Source: Paraburkholderia sp. HP33-1
GTDB taxonomy: Bacteria; Pseudomonadota; Gammaproteobacteria; Burkholderiales; Burkholderiaceae
DNA length: 64,000 nucleotides
Reading direction: 5' to 3'
Assembly (NCBI RefSeq): GCF_021390595.1
Contig: NZ_JAJEJR010000002.1
Location: 186,001 to 250,000 of the forward strand
In this document: in pieces, positions 54,243 through 62,981 of the stretch
How the letters are laid out: the number at the start of each line of letters is the position of its first letter
Numbering within the stretch: position 1 is the stretch's first letter
Program-made: the position numbers and the translations under genes
The notes under the pieces: model-generated
The model's database searches: none
Told to the model about the DNA's origin: nothing
Seen by the model: the letters and a program-made list of their open reading frames with translations, nothing else

Positions 54243-54779
54243 GTGTCTCGAACTCTCATCGCCCTGTTTTCGGTTTTCGCGCCGCTGTCGATCGTCACCG
54301 TCGGCGGCGGCCAGGGGATCATCGCCGAAGTGCAGCGCCAGGTCGTCGACGTGCACCACTGGATGACCCATGCGCAATTCCTCAGCGACTTCGCGATCGC
54401 GCGGCTCGCGCCCGGTCCCGGTTCGCTGCTCGCGACGCTGATCGGCTACCAGGTCGGCGGCCTCGGCGGCGCGCTCGTCGCGACGCTCGCGTTGTTCGGG
54501 CCGACCGCATTCCTGATGTACGGCGTTGTGCACGTGTGGAACAGGCACGAGGGCGCGCGCTGGCTCAACGCGTTGCAGGCCGGCTTGCGGCCGGTGGCCG
54601 CGGGGCTGATTCTCGCGGCCGTCTACGTGCTCATCAAAGAACTCGAAGGCGGCTGGATCGCGTGGCTCGTCGCGGCCCTCGCGACCGTGCTCGTGATGAA
54701 GACGCGCATCAATGCATTGGTGCTGATCGCGGGCGGCGCGCTGGTGTTTGTGCTGGCGCATTTCGCGGGCTTGTTATAG
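54243..54779 (+). CDS. chrA: Chromate transporter, subunit 2 (single CHR domain)
   Basis: 178 residues from GTG 54243. CHR motif VGGGQGIIAEVQRQVV, then HHWMTHAQFLSDFAIARLAP and GPGSLLATLIGYQ, as in the second half of ChrA proteins. It pairs with the upstream gene. The last 36 codons and the stop lie in a 118-bp sequence repeated at 56642-56759. Confidence 0.85.
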   Translation: MSRTLIALFSVFAPLSIVTVGGGQGIIAEVQRQVVDVHHWMTHAQFLSDFAIARLAPGPGSLLATLIGYQVGGLGGALVATLALFGPTAFLMYGVVHVWNRHEGARWLNALQAGLRPVAAGLILAAVYVLIKELEGGWIAWLVAALATVLVMKTRINALVLIAGGALVFVLAHFAGLL

Positions 54780-54789
54780 GGCACCGGGC
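54672..54789 (+). repeat. 118-bp direct repeat, left copy
   Basis: Covers the last 36 codons of chrA subunit 2, its stop and 10 further bases. It matches 56642-56759 at 114 of 118 positions by direct reading (4 substitutions, no gaps). Confidence 0.9.
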
Positions 54790-55131
54790 GGGGAAGGTGC
54801 GCTTGAATGGCTGATTGAGGCGGGTGTGTCGTGACGACACAAGTTCGGAAGCTCAGTGAACTCAAGACAAACAAGTAAACGATTCCAGAAGAATCCGACG
54901 AACATGATCGGGCCCACCCGATCGAAACCAGGACACGGCTAGCGCTAAAACAATGACTAGCCTTCCACCCATTTATGCCTATATTCAACGTGGAGCCTGC
55001 CGACGGTCTGACCTGAGCAGGATTGGCACCACCGTCGTTCCCGTCGAGGACAAACGCGAGCGGGGCCGTTCCGCCCTTCAACATATCAATGCGGCCTGGT
55101 GCGATGCCGCTGCGATGACAGGGAGATGATG
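54780..55131. other. Intergenic region before the DUF1326 gene
   Basis: 352 bases following the chrA stop. It contains a perfect dyad and lower-GC DNA; no gene is supported. Confidence 0.5.
54826..54840. promoter_or_regulatory. Perfect 15-bp inverted repeat (possible operator)
   Basis: GTGTCGT-G-ACGACAC, about 290 bases before the DUF1326 gene and just inside the left direct repeat. It may be an operator of the inserted module. Confidence 0.35.
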
Positions 55132-55758
55132 ATGGCCACCCCAACCTGGAAGATCAGCGGTCAATATTACGAGACGTGCAGTTGCGATTTTGTGTGCCCA
55201 TGCCTGCCCGGACAGCTGGCAGTCAGACCAAGCAAGGGCTCATGCACGTTTGCCATGGCATTTCAGATCGACCGCGGCCAGCACGAAGCGGTTTCCCTCG
55301 ATGGCCTCGGATTCATCCTCCTCGGATTGACACCAGAAGAAATGGCAAAGGGGAACTGGTCCGTGGGCGTTATTGTCGATGAGCGGGCCAGCATGGAGCA
55401 GCGCGACGCGATCACGGCGATTACCAGCGGCGCGGAAGGCGGACCGATGGCGGCTCTATCGCCGCTCGTTGGATCGTTTGTCGGGGTGGAGTCCGCGGCG
55501 ATTCGCTTCGATCGCAATGGGATGAAGTGGTCTGTGACGTCACCGCAATTCGTCGACATGGCCGCTGAAGGTGCGATGGGCATCAATCCCAACGCGACCG
55601 AGCCGCTTCGTCTGGACAATACGGGTCATCCAGCCGCCGATTGCCTGACACTGGCTCATGCCTCGCACAGTCACGTCCGCGCGCTTGGCTTTGAGTGGGA
55701 TGACGTCAGTGGGCAAAACAACGGTCAATATGCGCCTTTTTCCTGGCAAGGTGCGTAA
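55132..55758 (+). CDS. DUF1326 protein
   Basis: 208 residues. The N-terminal cysteine cluster YYETCSCDFVCPCLPG is the family signature and looks like a soft-metal site. The rest is a beta-rich domain (AMAFQIDRGQHEAVSLDGLG; GNWSVGVIVDE) ending HVRALGFEWDDVSG with histidines. No signal peptide. Three consecutive ATGs precede the chain; 55132 is chosen for spacing from AGGGAG. It is almost always paired with a DUF2182 gene, as here (29-base overlap). Function unknown; metal handling is inferred from the Cys motif. Confidence 0.83.
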   Translation: MATPTWKISGQYYETCSCDFVCPCLPGQLAVRPSKGSCTFAMAFQIDRGQHEAVSLDGLGFILLGLTPEEMAKGNWSVGVIVDERASMEQRDAITAITSGAEGGPMAALSPLVGSFVGVESAAIRFDRNGMKWSVTSPQFVDMAAEGAMGINPNATEPLRLDNTGHPAADCLTLAHASHSHVRALGFEWDDVSGQNNGQYAPFSWQGA

Positions 55759-56572
55759 GCTGGCTACCTCTTCTCGCGCACCCAGTCCTGGTTCCGTCGC
55801 GAGCCTCTCAAGGCGCGAGCGCATTCTCATTCTGGGTTGCGTTGCCGCGGTCGTGACGCTGTCGTGGGCGTTTCTCTTCTATCTCGATCATCAGATGTTG
55901 TCGGCAAGACAACACGACAAAATGATGATGGAGATGGGTATGTCGATGGCGGCGCCATGGACGACAGCCGAAGCTCTTTTCACGTTTGCAATGTGGGTCG
56001 TCATGATGGTGGGCATGATGGCCGGATCGGCGATGCCCGTATTGCTTCTTTTCGCAGGGGCACATGCCGGGCGCGGCGGAGGCAGGACGCCGTTCGTCGT
56101 TCTCATGTTCGCTCTGGGTTACCTGGCCGTGTGGGTTGGCTTCAGCGCATGCGCGACACTTGCGCAGTGGGCACTGCACCACGCCGCAATGCTGTCACCG
56201 GAGTTGGCTGCGTCAAGCCCACAGGTGGGCGGTGCGATTCTTTGCGCCGCAGGCTTGTACCAATTGACGCCGTCCAAGCGAGCATGTCTCAAGCACTGTC
56301 GAAGTCCGCTCGGGTTTCTGATGGCTCGCTGGCGCGATGGGGCGACGGGCGCGCTGCAGATGGGAATGCGTCATGGCGCGTATTGCCTCGGGTGTTGCTG
56401 GGCGCTGATGTGCGTCCTGTTCGTTGTAGGTGTGATGAATCTTGTCTGGGTGGCGGCGCTAGCGCTGTTTGTTTTTCTGGAAAAGATCGGGCCAGCAGGC
56501 GTCGTTCTGGCGCGCGCGGCCGGTGCGGTGATGACTGCCGTCGGGGTTCTGCTGTTCGCCGGCATTCTTTGA
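55730..56572 (+). CDS. DUF2182 integral membrane protein
   Basis: 280 residues with about six membrane helices. Metal-type residues are dense: HDKMMMEMGMSMAAPW in the first loop, WVVMMVGMMAGSAMPVLLL in a helix, KRACLKHCRSPL and YCLGCCWALMCVL. DUF2182 is described as a predicted metal-binding membrane family. The start at 55730 overlaps the DUF1326 gene; GTG 55751 is an alternative. It should work with the DUF1326 product. Copper is the best guess from the Met/Cys pattern, but this is inference. Confidence 0.8.
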   Translation: MRLFPGKVRKLATSSRAPSPGSVASLSRRERILILGCVAAVVTLSWAFLFYLDHQMLSARQHDKMMMEMGMSMAAPWTTAEALFTFAMWVVMMVGMMAGSAMPVLLLFAGAHAGRGGGRTPFVVLMFALGYLAVWVGFSACATLAQWALHHAAMLSPELAASSPQVGGAILCAAGLYQLTPSKRACLKHCRSPLGFLMARWRDGATGALQMGMRHGAYCLGCCWALMCVLFVVGVMNLVWVAALALFVFLEKIGPAGVVLARAAGAVMTAVGVLLFAGIL

Positions 56573-56820
56573 ATCCTTCTTTTGAGTTGACGCAAAGGAC
56601 TGCAATCGTGTCGGCCCAGCGCTAGCCGCGATGGGCAGGCTGCGGCCCTCGCGACTGTGCTGGTGATGAAGACGCGCATCAATGCATTGGTGCTGATCGC
56701 GGGCGGCGCGCTCGTGTTTGTGCTGGCGCATTTCGCGGGCTTGTTATAGGGCGCCGGGCAGCATCGCGAGGCTGCCATCGCCACTCGGATAAGCGACAGC
56801 GATCGATGATTGGTCCGACT
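56573..56820. other. Junction region after the DUF2182 gene
   Basis: 248 bases, nearly half of which is the right copy of the chrA direct repeat. No gene is complete here: the chrA tail has no start. Confidence 0.6.
56642..56759 (+). repeat. 118-bp direct repeat, right copy (chrA 3'-end fragment)
   Basis: Repeats the chrA subunit 2 tail, including MKTRINALVLIAGGALVFV and the stop TAG, without the rest of the gene. It marks the right edge of the DUF1326-DUF2182 segment. Confidence 0.9.
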
Positions 56821-57612
56821 CTAGCCGTCGCTTTTCCGGAACGCGGCCTCTCCGGCATCTGACACCTCGACCCACTTCGGATCGGGAGCGGCGCCGGGGA
56901 CGTAGGTGTCGTTCCAGTTCCACCACTTGTATGGTCGGCTCTGCGGGTAGCCCTCCGGCGAATCCTCCCACGTCTCCTGCCGCCCGAGCGCCGTCATGTC
57001 GAGGTAGCTCCAGATGGTGCCCATCGCCTCGTCCCCACGCCCGTTGATGAAGTACGTGCGGAACACACGCTCACCTTCGCGGATGAACGCGTTGTGGCCG
57101 TGCCATTCGTCCACCCCGAAGTCGGCGTCGAAACTGTCGGTGATGGTGTACCAAGGGATCATCTCCCAGCCCATCCGGGTCTTCAGCCGCGCGATATCGG
57201 CTTGCGGCGCGCGGGAGGCGTACACGAGGGTGGTGTCGCGAGCATGCAAATGGGCGAGGTGGGAGACCTGGTCGGCTCCCAGGGAACAGCCAATGCACGC
57301 ATGCTCTGGCCACCCGTGCACGCCAGGCTCGAAAAAGGCGCGATAGATGACCAACTGGCGGCGGCCGTCAAACAGGTCGAGCAGGCTGACTTTGCCCTCG
57401 GGCCCGTCGAACGCATACGTTTTTTCCACGGCAAGCCATGGCATCCGCCGTCGCTCGGCGGCCAGCGCGTCGCGGGCACGCGTCAAGGTTTTCTCCTTGA
57501 CGAGAAGCTGCTCGCGCGCAGCCTCCCACTCTTGCCGCGACACAATCGAAGGTGTCTTCATGGCAGGCTGTGCATCTTTCCCACCCTTCTCAGGTGACTT
57601 AGTCGTCGTCAT
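56821..57612 (-). CDS. DUF899 thioredoxin-like protein
   Basis: 263 residues. DUF899 proteins have a thioredoxin-like fold. Motifs here are IVSRQEWEAAREQLL near the N-terminus, LVIYRAFFEPGV, HACIGCSLGADQVSHLAHL with a C-x2-C, and VYASRAPQADIARLKTRMGW. YPQSRPYKWWNWND lies near the C-terminus. ATG 57612 follows CGGAGATTGCG; the upstream extension is rejected. Exact role unknown; probably a peroxiredoxin- or dithiol-related enzyme. Confidence 0.85.
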   Translation of the reverse strand: MTTTKSPEKGGKDAQPAMKTPSIVSRQEWEAAREQLLVKEKTLTRARDALAAERRRMPWLAVEKTYAFDGPEGKVSLLDLFDGRRQLVIYRAFFEPGVHGWPEHACIGCSLGADQVSHLAHLHARDTTLVYASRAPQADIARLKTRMGWEMIPWYTITDSFDADFGVDEWHGHNAFIREGERVFRTYFINGRGDEAMGTIWSYLDMTALGRQETWEDSPEGYPQSRPYKWWNWNDTYVPGAAPDPKWVEVSDAGEAAFRKSDG

Positions 57613-57878
57613 CGCAATCTCCGGGTTAGAGCGATGTCCTGTGTGTTCGGCCCGGAAGGCGATTCGCTCACCGGGCATCGCTCGCTGCTGATGAGGAATT
57701 AGTTTAGGCCGCCAGACATCGAATGCTGGGAGTGACAAATGTGACGCGATTCACGATCCATTGTCTGGCGGCTTGATTCGCTGCCACCGCTGGACGCCAG
57801 GAAACCGGCAAACTTTGCTTGCGGATGCTGTATCGTGAGCGCCTTCGCCCCTTGCGTAGGCCCACGATCTCCGTCGAT

Positions 57879-58346
57879 ATGTCTCAGATGATTCCACTGC
57901 ACAGCAATCCAGCTTTCTATCAGCTCCTTGCCGACAGCTACGCCCGGCTGCTTGGTCGCCCCCTGGTGCCGCAGGCCATGTCCGTGGACGAAGCGACCGA
58001 ATGGCTCTATGAGAGTGCCCCGTTCGCGGTACTCGCGCACAACACCGATCCCGACCCGGTCTTCATTTACGGCAACAAGGCCGCGCAGCGCCGCTTTGGA
58101 TACAGCTGGGATGAAATCACCCGACTGCCGTCCCGACTCTCAGCCGAGGCCCCGAATCGCGAGGAGCGGCAACAATTTCTGGCACGCGTACAGCGGCTGG
58201 GCTACGAGGCGGGCTACAAGGGCGTGCGTGTCACCAGGTCAGGCCAGCGCTTCATGATCGAGGAAGCCACGCTGTGGCAACTTCTCGACGCGGACGGCAA
58301 ACTGCACGGCCAGGCGGTTGTCATCCCGCTGACGCGCGACATCTGA
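57879..58346 (+). CDS. MEKHLA (PAS-like) domain protein
   Basis: 155 residues, a single MEKHLA domain. Typical segments are SNPAFYQLLADSYARLLGRPL at the start, FAVLAHNTDPDPVFIYGNKAAQRRFGYSWDEI, then RLPSRLSAEAPNREERQ and GQRFMIEEATLWQLLD. MEKHLA is related to PAS ligand-sensing domains. It stands alone, so a small-molecule or flavin sensing role is inferred. Start 57879 is chosen because it fits the family; the longer N-terminus is basic. Confidence 0.82.
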   Translation: MSQMIPLHSNPAFYQLLADSYARLLGRPLVPQAMSVDEATEWLYESAPFAVLAHNTDPDPVFIYGNKAAQRRFGYSWDEITRLPSRLSAEAPNREERQQFLARVQRLGYEAGYKGVRVTRSGQRFMIEEATLWQLLDADGKLHGQAVVIPLTRDI

Positions 58347-58563
58347 TCGCGCATAACAACCGTTGATGCGTGAGCGTCACGGAAGTACCTGGGTGAGCGG
58401 CTGATTCGACGTGGTGACCTCGAACAGCAGCGCGAAGACTTACATGCCGAATTCGCTATTCAGGCTGCCGTGCTGCCGTAATGTCCGCTTCAACGATCTC
58501 GCATGCGGATTACATGGGGGTAGTTCCCTTAGCGAACCCACGCGAGCTGAACGAACGAAACAC

Positions 58564-60174
58564 CTACTTCGTCATAACCATCATCTGGTCGAAATTCACG
58601 GGACACCCGGCGTTTGCTGGGCTGCCTTCCGTCGCAACAACGAGACGGTCGTCGCGCAGATCTGCTTCCCAATTCATCTTGGAAGGTGACAACACGATTG
58701 GCTCTTGTTTGCATATCGTGCGTACCGAAGCCACTGCGTTTTTGTAGTGAGTCTCCTTCAGGACGATATAACCCATCACGCTAGCGGCGGCGAGAACCGA
58801 GTTCGCGATGCCAAAAGCAACGACTACGTGAAATAGTTTCTGATTCGCTGAGAAACCCGCGATAACCAAAAATGGAACTACATAAAACATTGGAACGTAG
58901 CGGGCCCACCACGACTGAGGATGCGTCAAAACTATCACCAGCGTTGCGAGCAGATATATCTTTACAACTTCATCGGCGCCTTTTCTTCTCCAGAAGAACG
59001 AAGCCAGACATGCGATTAGCATAGCTCCAAAGAACGGACCAAAGCCGCCGAAACGTGTGTCAGCCGTATGCAGCGCAATGAACGCATCGCGCAGATGCGC
59101 GGGTGACGGCACAAAAACAGGTTCCATGGTGCAAGAGCTGCAATTCATTGGCACCGAGAAATATGACAGGAAAAGCCTGTGCAGCGGGGTCATGCCAAAA
59201 AAGTGCGGGTACGTTTTTTCTCCCACCAGATCGATCCTATCCTTCCCAAGGATGGGGTAGAGAATGTGCTTGCCGGCGACGACGTTCTCGACGTATGGCG
59301 AATAGCCGATGACTGCGACAGCCACGAAAGTCGAGATCGCCAATTGTCCGATCAAACCCTTGTGTTTCTGAAAGAAGTTTCTTTTTTCTCCGCTGATGAA
59401 TGTCACAACGAAAAACACCAGAATCGAGATGGTTGCGAAAATTGGTCCTGTCATCTTCGACCCGATCAGAAGCACGAGCGCGATGCCAAGCTGAACTCTT
59501 GAGTACGGCATGCCTTTTAGCGCAAAGAGCAAATTGACAGAAAAGATAGTCCAGCAGTAGTAATGAGCCGCATCGACATAAAAAGTGGTCAACTGTCCGA
59601 GCGCTACGGGATTGTAGACACAGGTGGCCGACGCGATCAGCGCGGCCCTGGCAGATATCCCCGCTGACTGGAGCAATCGCATTAGAGCAAGGCATGCTGG
59701 AACACTAAGCAACAGCGTAAATGACTTCCCGCTGTTGAAATGTGAAGTCAGAACAGTGGCCGTGTATGCAAAATACTCGAACGCCTTTGGATAGTGCGCC
59801 GCCCAGAACGCGCCGCCAGGTGCGTGCGAACTGGCAAAACCGTTCAGATTGTGGTCCAGTAAGAGGGGTGTCGCGACGTGGTAACTCAAGCCGTCGTAAC
59901 TGAATTCTCGCAGATAGCCAAAGCCAAACAATACGACCGCGATAAATAGTATCGAGACGATTGTGGTTCGCCATTGAGCATGGGAAACATAGCCATATAT
60001 GACTACGGCTACAACAACGACAAATGCGGAGATCGCTACCAGCACGCCACTAGTGATGCCGAAGTTGTACAGGATTGCAGCATAGAGTGACGACGCGAAC
60101 ACAAAGACAACAATCTGATCGCACAACTGAGTCCAGTTCACACGCTGGATGGCATCTTTCATCGTCGTAGACAT
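58564..60174 (-). CDS. Polytopic membrane protein, GT-C glycosyltransferase-like
   Basis: 536 residues with about 10-12 membrane helices and a hydrophilic C-terminus. After helix 3 the loop LREFSYDGLSYHVATPLLLD resembles the first loop of GT-C enzymes that use lipid-phosphate sugars, though the usual Asp-Glu dyad is not certain. A later loop has three Cys (MNCSSCTMEP). GC is lower than in most of the window. AGAAGG precedes the ATG. Near a HAD-UbiA fusion and a glycoside hydrolase, a role in cell-surface glycan assembly is inferred. Family placement is tentative. Confidence 0.65.
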   Translation of the reverse strand: MSTTMKDAIQRVNWTQLCDQIVVFVFASSLYAAILYNFGITSGVLVAISAFVVVVAVVIYGYVSHAQWRTTIVSILFIAVVLFGFGYLREFSYDGLSYHVATPLLLDHNLNGFASSHAPGGAFWAAHYPKAFEYFAYTATVLTSHFNSGKSFTLLLSVPACLALMRLLQSAGISARAALIASATCVYNPVALGQLTTFYVDAAHYYCWTIFSVNLLFALKGMPYSRVQLGIALVLLIGSKMTGPIFATISILVFFVVTFISGEKRNFFQKHKGLIGQLAISTFVAVAVIGYSPYVENVVAGKHILYPILGKDRIDLVGEKTYPHFFGMTPLHRLFLSYFSVPMNCSSCTMEPVFVPSPAHLRDAFIALHTADTRFGGFGPFFGAMLIACLASFFWRRKGADEVVKIYLLATLVIVLTHPQSWWARYVPMFYVVPFLVIAGFSANQKLFHVVVAFGIANSVLAAASVMGYIVLKETHYKNAVASVRTICKQEPIVLSPSKMNWEADLRDDRLVVATEGSPANAGCPVNFDQMMVMTK

Positions 60175-61133
60175 AGTGGGCCTTCTTCTCAGGTTGATAG
60201 AAACCCCGATTGTTCGAAGCGTGCACCGCTCATTGCATAGGTAGCGGATCAGTGCTTCAAATCATGCTCAAGACACACGACGCACGGCAGAGGCTTGCGA
60301 TTGAATATGATGCTTGAATTGCATGTCGCATGTACGCTCGTGACACCTGCGACCAGCAACGTGACAACGTGGTGTATGTGGCCGAGCATAGTGTTACCTC
60401 GTGCCGGCAGCGAAGGGTGCTTCTTGGGTAGTGAGCGGAAGAGGATCGACAGCGGTCTCCAATAGTGTCGATTATGGGCATTTGTACGGCGGTGAACAAG
60501 GGGACATTTCGCTATTCGGCGCTACCCTCTTTCCCAAATCCTGCGCGGTCGCACAATTAAGGGACAGCACGACGATACCCCTTTGGGCCCGATCAGAAGT
60601 TCAGACGTTGAAGGTGTTCCGCGATATTGGCCAATATCACCCCGTTTTAAGCCGTCATTCTGTAAGTCCGAATCTGCAGCGGCTATGCTGGCTTCAATAA
60701 TAGTGAGCGATTATCTGCGGGCCAGCGGATCTGTTGGTGGCCAGCGGCCGGCACCAACGTTGGTGCGCACATATCCGGTGTTAATCACGTCGTCAGTAGG
60801 GCAGTGTAATCGAGCAAGGACGAAGCGCATGGAGACCACGATCTTCATGAGCGGATCACGCAGCCACCCTTCATCGCGGTAGAGGGCGTGCTACGCGGCG
60901 TTGTACTTCGAACCGGGAGAAAGTCCCTTGCATTGTTAGATGTTCTTAGGTGGCAGCATCGGCATGCTGTACTCACCGGAGTTCTTTTCGTTATCAAACA
61001 TTGAGAGCCCACCTAAGGCCGCTACCGGGATGCAAGTTACAGGAAGCGACCTGTTACGCAAGATGGTGTCAGATGCCGCGGGTGAACGCGAAAAACTGCA
61101 TTTCCTTCTCATTCGGGGGGTGGTCGACATTTC
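60175..61133. other. Long intergenic region
   Basis: About 960 bases between divergent genes. Short ORFs here show no family resemblance or good ribosome sites. It contains a perfect 16-bp dyad at 60751. It may include decayed genes or a long regulatory region. Confidence 0.5.
60751..60766. promoter_or_regulatory. Perfect 16-bp palindrome (possible operator)
   Basis: GCACCAACGTTGGTGC, with no spacer, in the promoter region between two divergent envelope genes. Confidence 0.35.
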
Positions 61134-61151
61134 ATGCCCATCGAGGTCAAC

Positions 61152-62567
61152 ATGGCTGGTATCCCTCTTTGTGTTGATCTGGACGGCACACTGATGCACA
61201 GCGACCTTCTCATCGAGTCGTTCGTGGCACTGGTCAAGAGAAATCCGCTCTATTTGTTGTATTGTGTCGCGTGGCTGCTGCGCGGCAAGGGGTATCTCAA
61301 AGCGCAGATAGCCGCACGCGTCGCAATCGACGTGTCACTGCTGCCATACAACGCGCGCCTGGTCGACTTCCTAAAAAAAGAGCGCTCGTGCGGGCGTGAT
61401 CTCTATCTCTGTACCGCTGGCGATCAACGATTTGCCGAGCAGATCGCGTCTCATTTCGGCTTCTTCAAAGGCGTGATGGCGAGCAACGAGTCGCTTAACC
61501 TCTCCGGCGCAAACAAGGCCATGGCCTTGACGGCGGAGTTTGGTGCACAGGGTTTCGATTATTGCGGCAACGCTCGTGCCGATGTGCCTGTGTGGAGGCA
61601 GGCGCGTACAGCGATCGTCGTCGGAGGGAAAAGCATTCAGGCAGCGGCGCGGAAGGCGAATCAGGTCACGGTCATCTTCGAGAACAAGCGGTCTTTTTTC
61701 AGGCTCGCCATCAAGGAAATGCGCGTCTATCAATGGGTGAAAAATCTGTTGATCTTTGTGCCGCTGCTTGCGTCGCATCGCTTCACGGATGTCAACGCAC
61801 TGATGGCCGGTGGCATTGCATTCTTGTCATTCTGCTTCTGTGCCTCGTCGGTATACATTTTGAATGACATGCTCGATCTCGATGTGGATAGGCGCCATAG
61901 TCGAAAGTGCAAACGTCCATTTGCGTCGGGAGAATTACCGCTTGCTAGCGGCATTGGCATGATGTTCATACTGTTAATAGCATCGGCAAGCCTCGGCATT
62001 TTTCTGCCCCTGTCGTTTCAGCTCGTGCTAGCGTGTTATGTCGCGATGACACTCGTTTATTCCTTTCACCTGAAGCACGTAATGCTGGTAGATGTTTTCA
62101 TGCTGGCCGCGCTTTATACCATCCGTATTGTGGCTGGCGGGACGGCCGTCAATGTTGTGCTGTCAGACTGGTTAATCCTGTTCTCGGTGATGATCTTTCT
62201 CAGTCTGGCCATGGTAAAGCGTTATACGGAACTCCACAAAATGCAGCGGGAGGGTAAGGACTCTGCGGCGGGACGAGGTTATCTTACGGAGGACATGAGC
62301 ATTGTGCGCACGTTCGGAATCGCGGCAGGGTATGTCGGGGTGGTTGTTCTTGCGCTTTATATGAATTCTGCCCCCGTCACGGTGTTGTATAGCCATCCCC
62401 ACAGGCTTTGGCTTCTCTTTTTGCTGCTCCTGTACTGGATCAGCCGCGTCTGGATGGTTGCGTTCCACGGTCAGATGCATGACGATCCGATAGTCTATGC
62501 CATCAAAAATCGGTCGAGCCTATTGATCATCATGCTTTGCGTAGCGTCAGTTCTTATCTCGATCTAA
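61152..62567 (+). CDS. HAD phosphatase-UbiA prenyltransferase fusion (decaprenyl-phosphate phosphoribosyltransferase-like)
   Basis: 471 residues. The N-terminal HAD domain (about 1-185) has motif I CVDLDGTLMHSD and DYCGNARADVPVWRQA as the C-terminal acidic motif. The C-terminal UbiA domain (about 190-471) has eight or so helices and the first Asp-rich motif NDMLDLDVDRRHSRKCKRPF. This order is known in bacterial decaprenyl-phosphoryl-phosphoribose synthases with a fused phosphatase; together they could make decaprenyl-phosphoryl ribose. ATG 61152 is preferred (GAGGT five bases upstream); 61134 is an alternative. Substrate inferred. Confidence 0.82.
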   Translation: MAGIPLCVDLDGTLMHSDLLIESFVALVKRNPLYLLYCVAWLLRGKGYLKAQIAARVAIDVSLLPYNARLVDFLKKERSCGRDLYLCTAGDQRFAEQIASHFGFFKGVMASNESLNLSGANKAMALTAEFGAQGFDYCGNARADVPVWRQARTAIVVGGKSIQAAARKANQVTVIFENKRSFFRLAIKEMRVYQWVKNLLIFVPLLASHRFTDVNALMAGGIAFLSFCFCASSVYILNDMLDLDVDRRHSRKCKRPFASGELPLASGIGMMFILLIASASLGIFLPLSFQLVLACYVAMTLVYSFHLKHVMLVDVFMLAALYTIRIVAGGTAVNVVLSDWLILFSVMIFLSLAMVKRYTELHKMQREGKDSAAGRGYLTEDMSIVRTFGIAAGYVGVVVLALYMNSAPVTVLYSHPHRLWLLFLLLLYWISRVWMVAFHGQMHDDPIVYAIKNRSSLLIIMLCVASVLISI

Positions 62568-62981
62568 AGAGAAGCGTTTCACTGCTCAGGTCGGTTTTCC
62601 GCACTTGCCGCAACACATTTCGCCGCTTTTCGCCAAGGAGGTCGCAACGTATTGCTATTCATGGGAGGTGTTGTTCCCACCGTCCCTGTCTCTGCGCGGT
62701 CCGTCGTGGGCTTCGGGGCATCGAGTGCTCGCGCGCAAGCAGTTGCTCATGCTGAAACTTCAGCACGTGCTATCCACCGACGAATCTTTGGCGATCGGCT
62801 GGTGTCCCAGGTTTTCCAATGCGCGAATTGCAGGAGCCATCGCAGATCATATCAATCGCAGCGCTGCATTGCAGACCGCGAAAATGCGTGAAGCGTGATC
62901 AGTCCTCTGGCCGATAACAGATTCGATCAGGCGCATTAGCCGGGAGCAGATTCGTAATCGACGGAGAGCTCAAGACACCCT
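62568..62981. other. Intergenic region with unassigned small ORFs
   Basis: 414 bases. A strong AGGAGGT at about 62636 precedes a possible TTG start at 62652 (79 codons; the N-terminus resembles a signal sequence). An overlapping frame at 62605-62898 (97 codons) is also open. Neither has recognisable family motifs and both are uncertain. Confidence 0.3.

Noticed and set aside
62605..62898. Two overlapping short ORFs between the HAD-UbiA and glycoside hydrolase genes
   Set aside because: Open frames with one good AGGAGGT site, but conflicting frames and no family motifs; noted in the intergenic entry rather than called as genes.
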